A stretch of 7,741 nucleotides of DNA from Lachnospiraceae bacterium (GTDB lineage: Bacteria > Bacillota_A > Clostridia > Lachnospirales > Lachnospiraceae). A program made the translations under genes and the position numbers. Below the pieces are notes generated by a model. The model was given only the letters and a program-made list of their open reading frames with translations, did no database searches and was not told the origin of the DNA. Positions 1 to 6,109 of the stretch are shown here, one piece after another. Numbering within the stretch: the stretch's first letter is position 1; each line of letters begins with the position of its first letter. The DNA lies in the NCBI GenBank assembly GCA_017542725.1, contig JAFXWR010000273.1, forward strand, positions 1 to 7,741. Direction: 5' to 3'.

Positions 1-4
1 AATA

Positions 5-13
5 TGATATAAT
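5..13 (+). promoter_or_regulatory. Extended -10 promoter element for the transporter-argGH operon
   Basis: TG-A-TATAAT is a full-consensus extended -10: the TG is at 5-6 and the hexamer at 8-13. It lies 68 bases before the first start codon, so transcription would begin near 20. A -35 box would fall before the window start and cannot be checked. The start point would lie inside the ArgR-box-like sites that follow, which suits repression. A weaker alternative is TTGTAT at 15-20 with an A/T-rich hexamer near 38-43. Confidence 0.55.
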
Positions 14-47
14 TTTGTATAATTATTCACAATGAATAAATATATCA
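14..47. promoter_or_regulatory. Tandem ArgR (ARG-box-like) operator
   Basis: ARG boxes have half-sites TGAAT and ATTCA separated by about 4 A/T bases, and operators often have two boxes about 3 bp apart. Here box 1 reads TGTAT-AATT-ATTCA (16-29). After the spacer CAA, box 2 begins TGAATAAATA (33-42) and ends in a degraded right half (ATCA, 44-47). The centre is a perfect inverted repeat, TTATTCA-CAA-TGAATAA (23-39). Arginine-synthesis genes downstream support ArgR/AhrC as the regulator. Box 2 is imperfect, and AT-rich DNA makes chance matches easier. Confidence 0.55.
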
Positions 48-80
48 ATAATTAATTTAAATATTTTGGAGGAAAGAAAT

Positions 81-842
81 ATGAAAAAGTTTTTATCTTT
101 AGTTTTATCAATTGTTATGATTTTAGGATTAGTAGCATGTGGACAAAAAGCTGCTACAACAACAGCAAGTGCAGATGGCACAACAACAAAACTTGTTATG
201 TGTACTAATGCAGAGTTCCCACCTTATGAGTTTAAAGATGGTGGAGAATTTAAAGGCATAGATGTAGAGTGCGCAAAATTAATCGGACAAAAAATTGGAG
301 CTGAAGTTGAAATTCTTGATATCGCTTTTGACTCACTTATACCAACTGTTATGAGCGGCAAAGCTGATTTTGCAATGGCAGGTATGACTGTTACTGAAGA
401 TCGTAAAGAGAATGTTGACTTTTCACACACATATCAAAAAGCAGTTCAAACAATTGTTGTTCCATCTACAAGTGGAATTCAATCAGTAGAAGATATGTAT
501 GGAAAAAAGATTGGTGTTCAAACTGGAACTACAGGAGATATCTATTGCTCTGGTGACTTTGGCGAAGATTCTATGATGAGGTATTCTAAAATTGTTGATG
601 GTTTCCAAGCTATGAAGACTGGAAAGATTGATGCTATCGTTGTAGATGATCAAGTTGCAAAAGCAATTGTTGAACAAGATTCAGCATCATTTAAGATTCT
701 TGATACTGCATATGCAGAAGAAGAATATGCTATAGCAGTTAAAAAAGGAAATTCAGCGTTATTAAATAAAATAAATGCTGCAATTGATGAGATGAAGTCA
801 AATGGAGAATTAAAGAAAATAGTTGATAAGTATATTCAATAA
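81..842 (+). CDS. Polar amino-acid ABC transporter, substrate-binding lipoprotein (likely arginine type)
   Basis: This is the extracytoplasmic receptor of an amino-acid importer, 253 aa. The ATG at 81 is chosen because GGAGG sits at 68-72, 8 nt upstream; an in-frame TTG at 66 would overlap that site. Residues 1-20 form a lipoprotein signal peptide with a KK start, a hydrophobic core and the lipobox LVAC, so Cys20 would be lipidated. A short Ala/Thr-rich linker (about 22-36) leads into a bacterial extracellular solute-binding family 3 domain. Recognisable elements are FPPYEF (46-51), GIDVE (59-63), the TEDRKENVDFS stretch (105-115) whose Arg usually holds the ligand carboxylate, GVQTGTTGD (145-153) and VVDD (187-190). 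The permease starts 2 nt after the stop. The arginine assignment rests on the ARG boxes and argGH in the same operon; lysine, ornithine, histidine or cystine remain possible. Confidence 0.9.
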   Translation: MKKFLSLVLSIVMILGLVACGQKAATTTASADGTTTKLVMCTNAEFPPYEFKDGGEFKGIDVECAKLIGQKIGAEVEILDIAFDSLIPTVMSGKADFAMAGMTVTEDRKENVDFSHTYQKAVQTIVVPSTSGIQSVEDMYGKKIGVQTGTTGDIYCSGDFGEDSMMRYSKIVDGFQAMKTGKIDAIVVDDQVAKAIVEQDSASFKILDTAYAEEEYAIAVKKGNSALLNKINAAIDEMKSNGELKKIVDKYIQ

Positions 843-844
843 TT

Positions 845-1573
845 ATGGAAAACATTCTAAAGGCATTACGTCTAAACTTAATAAAAGACAATCGTTATTT
901 ATATCTTGTTGATGGTTTAAAGAACACAATGATAATAACATTGTTTGCGACTATACTTGGTATAGTTCTTGGACTTTTGATTGCGCTTATAAGGACTACA
1001 TATGATAATACAAACGGACTAAAGAATTCAAATGCTGTGTTTAGATTTTTGATTAAACTCGCCAATAGCATATGCCAATTATATATAACTGTCATAAGAG
1101 GAACACCAGTAGTAATTCAGCTTATGATTTTGTTCTTTTGTATATTTACTTCAAGAAACGCGAGTGGAGTTCTCATTGCTATAATTGGATTTGGACTCAA
1201 TTCAAGTGCCTATGTGGCAGAGATATTTAGGTCTGGGCTTATGTCCATAGATCAAGGACAAATGGAAGCTGGAAGGTCACTTGGACTTTCATATCTTGAT
1301 ACTATGAAATATATTATTGTACCACAGGCATTTAAAGTTGTTTTGCCATCGCTTTGCAATGAGTTTATAGTTCTTATAAAAGAGACATCTGTTGCAGGTT
1401 ATGTGGCTGTGCAGGATTTGACTAAGGGTGGAGACATCATAAGGTCAAGAACATATGATGCGTGGACACCACTACTTATAGTGGCAGGTGTTTACTTACT
1501 TCTCACTTGTATATTCTCGGTGTTTGTAAAGAAGTTGGAAGTAAGTTTAAGAAAGAATGAGAGGACAAGGTAG
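845..1573 (+). CDS. Polar amino-acid ABC transporter, permease subunit
   Basis: This is the membrane channel subunit of the importer, 242 aa, of the HisM/GlnP/ArtQ type. It starts at ATG 845, 2 nt after the binding-protein stop. No strong Shine-Dalgarno is visible, so translation is probably coupled. Visible features are a hydrophobic segment at about 28-49, the RGTP motif (85-88) typical of the family, membrane segments at about 89-101 and 108-122, and a final one at about 208-228. The EAA loop that docks on the ATPase spans about 126-162 ([23 protein letters not shown]). A polar stretch between the first segment and RGTP (about 52-72) is somewhat longer than in many relatives. It probably works as a homodimer, since only one permease gene is present. 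Confidence 0.92.
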   Translation: MENILKALRLNLIKDNRYLYLVDGLKNTMIITLFATILGIVLGLLIALIRTTYDNTNGLKNSNAVFRFLIKLANSICQLYITVIRGTPVVIQLMILFFCIFTSRNASGVLIAIIGFGLNSSAYVAEIFRSGLMSIDQGQMEAGRSLGLSYLDTMKYIIVPQAFKVVLPSLCNEFIVLIKETSVAGYVAVQDLTKGGDIIRSRTYDAWTPLLIVAGVYLLLTCIFSVFVKKLEVSLRKNERTR

Positions 1574-1574
1574 T

Positions 1575-2306
1575 ATGGAAAAATTGCTTGAAATTAAAGA
1601 ATTATCTAAAAGCTTTGGTGACCATCTTGTTCTTGATAAAATCACGACAGATATTTATAAAGGTGATGTGCTTTGCCTTGTAGGACCAAGTGGTGGTGGC
1701 AAGTCAACATTCCTTAGGTCTCTCAATTTACTTGAGATACCTACAAGTGGTAAGATATTATTTGAAGGAACAGATATAACTAATCCAAAAAATAATATAG
1801 ATGAAGTAAGAAAAAAAATCGGTATGGTGTTTCAACATTTTAATCTCTTCCCGCATCTTACAATTTTGGAAAATATGACTCTTGCACCTATCAATGTGCT
1901 AAAACTTAGTCAATCTGAAGCAGATAATAAGGCAAAGTTACTTTTGGATCGAGTTGGTCTTATAGATAAAAAAGATACCTATCCAAATATGTTATCTGGT
2001 GGTCAAAAACAGAGAGTTGCTATTGTGAGAAGTCTTATGATGAATCCAGATGTTATGTTATTTGATGAGCCTACATCGGCACTTGACCCTGAGATGGTTG
2101 GAGAAGTTCTTGATGTTATGAAAGAACTTGCAAAAGAAAAAATGACTATGGTTGTAGTCACTCACGAAATGGGATTTGCTAGAGAGGTTGCAAACCGTGT
2201 AGCATTTCTTGACCAAGGACAATTCGCATATGAGAATAGTCCTGATAAATTTTTCAAAGAACCAAACAACGAAAGACTTAAAAACTTCCTAAGTAAAGTA
2301 TTATAA
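1575..2306 (+). CDS. Polar amino-acid ABC transporter, ATP-binding subunit
   Basis: This is the cytoplasmic ATPase of the importer, 243 aa, a normal length for the GlnQ/ArtM/HisP family. An in-frame ATG at 1557 overlaps the permease gene, but ATG 1575 fits better: it has a GAGAGG site at 1559-1564, and the protein then starts MEKLLEI as in relatives. All nucleotide-binding motifs are present: Walker [10 protein letters not shown] (37-45), Q-loop Gln87 in [11 protein letters not shown], signature LSGGQKQR (140-147), Walker B VMLFDEP (160-166), D-loop SALD and H-loop His197 in VVTHEMGFA. One nt separates it from the permease stop. About 100 nt of hairpin repeats lie between it and argG. Confidence 0.95.
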   Translation: MEKLLEIKELSKSFGDHLVLDKITTDIYKGDVLCLVGPSGGGKSTFLRSLNLLEIPTSGKILFEGTDITNPKNNIDEVRKKIGMVFQHFNLFPHLTILENMTLAPINVLKLSQSEADNKAKLLLDRVGLIDKKDTYPNMLSGGQKQRVAIVRSLMMNPDVMLFDEPTSALDPEMVGEVLDVMKELAKEKMTMVVVTHEMGFAREVANRVAFLDQGQFAYENSPDKFFKEPNNERLKNFLSKVL

Positions 2307-2314
2307 TGTATATT

Positions 2315-2341
2315 GTAAGGGACGACATTCTGCCGTCCCTT
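2315..2341 (+). repeat. Hairpin repeat unit 1 of a three-unit array (GGGACG type)
   Basis: The unit begins GTAAGGGACG and forms a perfect 8-bp stem, AAGGGACG (2317-2324) with CGTCCCTT (2334-2341), around a 9-nt loop. It starts 9 nt after the ATPase stop. No T-tract follows, so it is not a standard intrinsic terminator. It joins directly to the next unit. Confidence 0.8.
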
Positions 2342-2369
2342 GTAGGGGCGGATATCATCCGCCCACATC
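2342..2369 (+). repeat. Hairpin repeat unit 2 of the array (GGGCGGAT type)
   Basis: This 28-nt unit begins GTAGGGGCGG. The perfect stem GGGCGGAT (2346-2353) pairs with ATCCGCCC (2357-2364) around the loop ATC. It ends with the linker ACATC. Short GTAGGGGCG-type palindromes are, from memory, common dispersed repeats in Clostridia and cyanobacteria, so the general class is probably not new. Confidence 0.8.
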
Positions 2370-2392
2370 GTAGGGGCGAGTTTTACGAGCCC
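2370..2392 (+). repeat. Tandem-GA hairpin repeat, intergenic copy (copy A)
   Basis: This is the reference copy of the family also found inside argH and the recombinase gene. The 23 nt start GTAG, and the 19-nt core is GGGC-GA-GT-TTT-AC-GA-GCCC (2374-2392). Outer GGGC/GCCC and inner GT/AC pairs flank a symmetric GA/GA mismatch. The argG ribosome-binding site (AAAGGA, 2396-2401) begins 3 nt after it. Read in the frame of the coding copies it would spell GEFYEP, but here it is untranslated. Confidence 0.8.
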
Positions 2393-2405
2393 AAGAAAGG
2401 AAATT

Positions 2406-3632
2406 ATGGTTGACAAGAATAAAATAAAAAAAGTAGTCTTAGCTTATAGCGGAGGTCTAGATACCTCAATTATAATCCCATGGCTTAAAGAAAATTATAA
2501 CAACTGCGAAGTAATAGCAGTTTCTGGTGATGTAGGTCAAGCTGATGAACTTGAAGGTCTTGAAGAAAAAGCTAAAAAGACTGGTGCATCAAAATTATAT
2601 GTTCTTGACTTGAAAGATGATTATGTAGATAACTATATAATTCCAACTATGAAAGCTGGAGCAATTTACGAAGATTATCTTCTAGGTACAAGTCATGCAA
2701 GACCTTGTATAGCGAAAGGTTTAGTTGAGATCGCACTTAAAGAAAATGCAGATGCTATAGCTCATGGATGCACAGGTAAAGGAAATGACCAAGTAAGATT
2801 TGAATTAGCAGTAAAACATTTCGCACCTGATATGCCAATTATAGCTCCATGGAGAGAGTGGAATATTAAATCGCGTGAAGAAGAGATTGAATATGCTGAA
2901 AAACACAATGTACCTTTGAAAATTAATAGAGAAACAAATTATTCAAAAGATAAAAACTTATGGCATTTATCACATGAAGGTTTAGACCTTGAAGACATAG
3001 GAAATGAACCTCAGTATGATAAAGAGGGGTTCTTGGAAATGGGCGTGTCACCTATGAAAGCTAAAGATGAGCCTACTTATATAATTCTCAAATTTGAAAA
3101 AGGAGTTCCAGTTGAATTAAATGGCAATAAAAAATCTGCTAAGGATATTATTTTAGAGCTTAATAAAATTGGTGGAGAAAATGGAATAGGACTTCTTGAT
3201 ATAGTAGAGAATAGACTTGTAGGTATGAAGTGTAGAGGAGTGTATGAGACACCAGGTGGAACTATACTTTATAGAGCTCATGAGGCGCTTGAGACAATCT
3301 GCCTTGACAAAATGACACTGCATGAAAAACAAAAACTTGCAATTACATTTGCAGAACTTGTATATAATGGTCATTGGTTTTCACCATTAAGAGAAGCACT
3401 TTCTGCATTTGTTGATAAGACTCAAGAGACAGTGACAGGAACTGTAAAACTTAAATTATATAAGGGAAATATAATTAAGGCAGGACTTAGTAGCCCATAT
3501 TCATTATATGATGATGAGCTTTGTACATTTGGAGAGAGCGATTATAACCAAGCCGATGCAACTGGATTTATCAATCTATTTGGTCTCTCAACAAAAGTAA
3601 ATGCCCTAATGAGAAAAAAGAATGGTATATAA
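2406..3632 (+). CDS. argG: Argininosuccinate synthase
   Basis: It condenses citrulline and aspartate with ATP to argininosuccinate, the penultimate step of arginine synthesis, in the cytoplasm. It is 408 aa, a normal length. The ATG at 2406 follows AAAGGA (2396-2401) at 4 nt. The N-terminal PP-loop AYSGGLDTS is at residues 13-21. The second family signature [12 protein letters not shown] is at 121-132. Other conserved blocks are GDVGQ (41-45), [33 protein letters not shown] and the C-terminal [21 protein letters not shown] and [14 protein letters not shown]. It follows the transporter genes, with only the hairpin array between, and argH starts 1 nt after its stop. Expression is probably from the ARG-box promoter, since no separate promoter is evident in the 99-nt gap. 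Confidence 0.97.
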   Translation: MVDKNKIKKVVLAYSGGLDTSIIIPWLKENYNNCEVIAVSGDVGQADELEGLEEKAKKTGASKLYVLDLKDDYVDNYIIPTMKAGAIYEDYLLGTSHARPCIAKGLVEIALKENADAIAHGCTGKGNDQVRFELAVKHFAPDMPIIAPWREWNIKSREEEIEYAEKHNVPLKINRETNYSKDKNLWHLSHEGLDLEDIGNEPQYDKEGFLEMGVSPMKAKDEPTYIILKFEKGVPVELNGNKKSAKDIILELNKIGGENGIGLLDIVENRLVGMKCRGVYETPGGTILYRAHEALETICLDKMTLHEKQKLAITFAELVYNGHWFSPLREALSAFVDKTQETVTGTVKLKLYKGNIIKAGLSSPYSLYDDELCTFGESDYNQADATGFINLFGLSTKVNALMRKKNGI

Positions 3633-3633
3633 T

Positions 3634-5040
3634 ATGTCAAAATTATGGAAAGGACGCACATCTGCAAAAACAAGTGTGCTTGCCGATGAGTTCAACTCAT
3701 CAATAAAAATTGATAAACGAATGTATAAAGAAGACATAGAGGGGAGCATGGCACATGTTGCTATGCTCTCTCATTGTAATATCATAACGAAGAGTGATGC
3801 AAAAAAGATTAGTGATGGTTTGTCAAAAATATTAAAAGACATAGAGTCTGGTAAACTCAAAATTGATGAGAAAGCAGAAGACATACATATGTTTATAGAA
3901 GAAGTGCTTACGAAGAGAATAGGTGCTGTGGGTAAGAAATTACACACTGCAAGAAGCAGAAATGATCAGGTGGCACTTGATATTAGATTAAACTTAAGAA
4001 AAGAAATAACACTTATAAACTTTATTATTGATAAACTTATAAATTTGATTATAAATATTGCTAATAATAATCGCGACACTATAATGTCTGGCTTCACTCA
4101 TTTGCAGAAAGCTCAACCGATAACATTTGCTCATTATATACTTGCGTATGGTATGATGTTTAAGAGAGATATGGAGAGACTTTATGATTTATATAAGAGA
4201 GTAAATATATCTCCTATCGGTGCCTGTGCAATTGCAGGAACCACATATAAGACAGATAGAGTTTATGAGGCAAAACTTCTTGAAATGGACGGTGTGTGTG
4301 AAAACTCTATTGATGCAGTTTCTGATAGAGATTTCATAGTTGAATTTGCGTCTGACCTTTCTATAATAGCTATGCATTTGTCTCGACTTGCTGAAGAGAT
4401 GATAATATTTACAAGTGCCGAGTTTAACTATATAGAATTATCTGATGCAGTGACTACAGGTTCGTCTATTATGCCTCAAAAGAAAAACTCTGATATGGCA
4501 GAGCTTGTGAGGGGAAAGACAGGTAGAGTATATGGCAATCTAATCAATATTTTGACTTTGTTAAAAGGGCTACCTCTTGCATATAATAAAGATATGCAGG
4601 AAGATAAAGAATTGATTTTTGATTCAATTGATACAGTGAAAAATTGCATAAATATATTTATTGAAATGTTATCTACAATGAAAATAAATAAAGAGAGAAT
4701 GAGAGAAGATGCTGCAACAGGTTTTATAAATGCTACAGACCTTGCTGACTATCTTGTGACTAAAGGGATGGCATTTAGAGATGCATATAAAATATCTGGT
4801 GAGATTGTTAGCTACTGCATAAAGAAGAATAAAAGGGGCGAGCATTGCGAGCCCGCTGTACCAACAGCACTAACTTTAGAGAATCTACCATTAGAAGCAT
4901 ATAAAAAATTTTCAAGATTATTTGATAAAGATGTATATAAGTTCGTTGACTTAGAAACTTGTGTTAAAAGAAGAACAAGCCTTGGAGGGTCGTCACCAAA
5001 AAATATTGATAGGCAGATAAAATACTTGAAGGGGAAATAA
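3634..5040 (+). CDS. argH: Argininosuccinate lyase carrying an in-frame repeat insertion
   Basis: It cleaves argininosuccinate to arginine and fumarate, the last step of the pathway; the family is homotetrameric. It is 468 aa. I prefer ATG 3634, giving MSKLWKGR like the family's LWGGR start, over ATG 3622, which overlaps argG. No clear Shine-Dalgarno is seen and the gap to argG is 1 nt, so coupling is likely. Visible features are HTARSRND (104-111), GFTHLQKAQP (153-162) with the catalytic-type His155, and the signature loop GSSIMPQKKN (276-285), followed by Ser where most relatives have Pro. In the C-terminal domain, relatives run directly from about residue 400 to the TLxxL...FKKFS segment. 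Here about 12-13 extra residues (401-413, including GEHCEP) intervene, encoded by a hairpin repeat. The rest of the domain continues normally (KKFSRLF, LETCVKRR), so the protein is probably functional. Confidence 0.96.
   Translation: MSKLWKGRTSAKTSVLADEFNSSIKIDKRMYKEDIEGSMAHVAMLSHCNIITKSDAKKISDGLSKILKDIESGKLKIDEKAEDIHMFIEEVLTKRIGAVGKKLHTARSRNDQVALDIRLNLRKEITLINFIIDKLINLIINIANNNRDTIMSGFTHLQKAQPITFAHYILAYGMMFKRDMERLYDLYKRVNISPIGACAIAGTTYKTDRVYEAKLLEMDGVCENSIDAVSDRDFIVEFASDLSIIAMHLSRLAEEMIIFTSAEFNYIELSDAVTTGSSIMPQKKNSDMAELVRGKTGRVYGNLINILTLLKGLPLAYNKDMQEDKELIFDSIDTVKNCINIFIEMLSTMKINKERMREDAATGFINATDLADYLVTKGMAFRDAYKISGEIVSYCIKKNKRGEHCEPAVPTALTLENLPLEAYKKFSRLFDKDVYKFVDLETCVKRRTSLGGSSPKNIDRQIKYLKGK
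4832..4854 (+). repeat. Tandem-GA hairpin repeat inside argH (copy B)
   Basis: The core GGGC-GA-GC-ATT-GC-GA-GCCC (4836-4854) matches intergenic copy A at 18 of 23 positions. The loop-closing pair changes from T-A to C-G, which keeps the fold. It encodes GEHCEP (residues 402-407). A second small hairpin, GCTGT-ACCA-ACAGC (4855-4868), follows directly. Together they cover almost exactly the stretch that looks inserted relative to other ArgH proteins. Confidence 0.8.
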
Positions 5041-5082
5041 ACGGAAATAAATGATTTAACTTCACAGTCCTATTTATTCCGT
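5041..5082 (+). other. Inverted repeat directly after the argH stop
   Basis: ACGGAAATAAAT (5041-5052) pairs with ATTTATTCCGT (5072-5082): 11 bp with one bulged A and a 19-nt loop. It begins at the first base after the argH stop. No T-run follows, so it is more likely an mRNA 3'-end or stability structure than a terminator. The real terminator lies about 45 nt downstream. Confidence 0.5.
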
Positions 5083-5125
5083 CCAATTTAATCAGTTCAA
5101 CACTATTTAATTAATAAGAAGAATT

Positions 5126-5159
5126 AAAAAGAGAGATGAAAACAAGCTCTCTTTTTTTT
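5126..5159 (+). terminator. Rho-independent terminator of the arginine operon
   Basis: AAAAAGAGAG (5126-5135) pairs perfectly with CTCTCTTTTT (5147-5156) around an 11-nt loop, and the T-run continues to 5159 (8 T). It is 86 nt after the argH stop and before the recombinase gene, so it separates the two transcription units. The A-tract on the left arm could let it work in both directions, but no minus-strand gene lies close by. Confidence 0.85.
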
Positions 5160-5172
5160 GTGTAAAATATAA

Positions 5173-5188
5173 CCAATATCATTATTGG
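5173..5188. promoter_or_regulatory. Inverted repeat overlapping the recombinase ribosome-binding site
   Basis: CCAATA-TCAT-TATTGG is a perfect 6-bp inverted repeat with a 4-nt centre. Its right arm includes the first two G of the Shine-Dalgarno site GGGAGG (5187-5192). It could be a protein operator or a weak hairpin lowering translation. The promoter itself is unclear: only A/T-rich candidates such as AAAATAT at 5164-5170 are visible. Confidence 0.4.
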
Positions 5189-5199
5189 GAGGTTCTTAT

Positions 5200-6108
5200 A
5201 TGAATGACAAAATATTACTATTTGAAAAACATCTAAAAGAAGAGGAGAGAGCTGATAACACTATAAGTAAATATTTGCATGACATTAAAGAATTTTATGA
5301 ATGGCTTAGACTAGTAGGGGTGAAGCTTTGCGAGCCAGCATGTATGGACAAGTTTTACGAGCCCAGTATAACGAAAGAAAATTTACTTAATTATAAAGAA
5401 CATTTAAAGAGGTCAAAACTTAAAGTTTCAAGCATTAACTCAAAAATATCTTCCATTAATGCATACTTTGCTTTTAGTGAAAATGAATCATTAAAACTAA
5501 AAGTTCTTAAGTGTCAAAAATCATTATTTGGAAGCAAAGAGAAGGAACTCACAAAGAATGAGTTTTATAAACTTTATAATGCTACAAGAAACGATGAAAG
5601 ACTTAGACTTTTAATTGAAACGATAGCAAAAACTGGTTTACGAGTTTCAGAAGTTAAGTATATAACTGTTAATGCATTAAAAAAAGGAAAAGCTGAAATA
5701 GATAATAAAGGCAAAATACGAACTATACTTATACCGAGAAAATTATGTATAAAATTACTTGATTATTATCGTCGAAATAGAGTGTCTCGTATTGGTGGGT
5801 TATCTAATCGTATGGGCGAGTTATACGAGCCCATCTTTTCAACAAGAAATGGCACACCACTTGATAGAAAGCAAATATGGCAAATGTTAAAAAATCTTGC
5901 TGACAAGGCAGGAGTACCAAGAGAAAAGGTATTCCCGCACAATTTGCGACATTTATTTGCGAGAGAGTTTTACAGACAAACTCACGATATTGTGAAACTT
6001 GCAAGCATTTTGGGGCATAGCAGTATAGAAACTACAAGGATTTATACAAAGGAGACGGAAGATGAATGTAGGATTGAGCTTGAAAGATTGAGTTTTGTGA
6101 GAGATTGA
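5200..6108 (+). CDS. Tyrosine recombinase/integrase with three internal repeat insertions
   Basis: This is a site-specific recombinase of the phage-integrase/XerC-D superfamily, 302 aa. The ATG at 5200 is chosen for the GGGAGG site 7 nt upstream; a TTG at 5185 would place that site inside the gene. Residues about 5-95 form the SAM-like core-binding domain, interrupted by extra residues at about 38-56. Residues about 115-300 form the catalytic domain with Arg148 (TGLRVSE), a beta-hairpin Lys (170 or 172), His247 and Arg250 (HNLRH), His273 (LGHSS) and Tyr282 (RIYTKE), so the active site is complete. Close relatives I remember from Lachnospiraceae are about 270-280 aa. The excess fits two places where hairpin repeats are translated, about 38-56 and 201-211. 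No phage or conjugation genes adjoin it, so its target is unknown. Confidence 0.93.
   Translation: MNDKILLFEKHLKEEERADNTISKYLHDIKEFYEWLRLVGVKLCEPACMDKFYEPSITKENLLNYKEHLKRSKLKVSSINSKISSINAYFAFSENESLKLKVLKCQKSLFGSKEKELTKNEFYKLYNATRNDERLRLLIETIAKTGLRVSEVKYITVNALKKGKAEIDNKGKIRTILIPRKLCIKLLDYYRRNRVSRIGGLSNRMGELYEPIFSTRNGTPLDRKQIWQMLKNLADKAGVPREKVFPHNLRHLFAREFYRQTHDIVKLASILGHSSIETTRIYTKETEDECRIELERLSFVRD
5314..5337 (+). repeat. Tandem-GA hairpin repeat in the recombinase gene (copy C)
   Basis: It begins GTAGGGG and ends GC-GA-GCCA. It is the most diverged copy, with one extra A in the left arm, so left-arm pairing is weakened, but the C-TTT-G loop closure is kept. It encodes VKLCEP (residues 41-46), still ending in the EP frame. 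The next copy starts after a 4-nt spacer, giving a 28-nt period like the intergenic array. Confidence 0.7.
5342..5364 (+). repeat. Tandem-GA hairpin repeat in the recombinase gene (copy D)
   Basis: It matches intergenic copy A at 20 of 23 positions. The right arm and loop (GTTTTACGAGCCC) are identical, while the left arm reads GGAC-AA and so loses one G-C pair and one G of the GA/GA motif. It encodes DKFYEP (residues 50-55). Together with copy C it accounts for the roughly 17-18 extra residues between the first helix (FYEWL) and the ITKENLL helix of the core-binding domain. Confidence 0.78.
5810..5832 (+). repeat. Tandem-GA hairpin repeat in the recombinase gene (copy E)
   Basis: It matches copy A at 21 of 23 positions. 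The core GGGC-GA-GT-TAT-AC-GA-GCCC (5814-5832) is fully paired and differs from copy A only in the middle of the loop. It encodes GELYEP (residues 206-211), directly before IFSTRNGTPLDR, where relatives have a short turn. The insertion is therefore in a likely surface loop of the catalytic domain. Confidence 0.8.
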
Positions 6109-6109
6109 C

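Noticed and set aside
2315..2392. Hairpins before argG as a Rho-independent terminator ending the transporter operon.
   Set aside because: None of the three stems is followed by a T-tract, and argG has no evident promoter of its own in the gap.
2315..2392. A short CRISPR-like array, because of the 27-28 nt period.
   Set aside because: The units are hairpins with differing stems and no unique spacers of 30 nt or more, and copies occur inside genes; no cas genes are present.
2162..2416. Minus-strand open frame of 84 codons over the hairpin array.
   Set aside because: It overlaps the ATPase 3' end and the argG start, has no domain I recognise, and its middle is repeat sequence.
5781..5809. A fourth, decayed repeat unit just before copy E in the recombinase gene.
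   Set aside because: Only a weak imperfect pairing (ATTGG with CTAAT) is visible and the spacing is not 27-28 nt, so the evidence is too thin.
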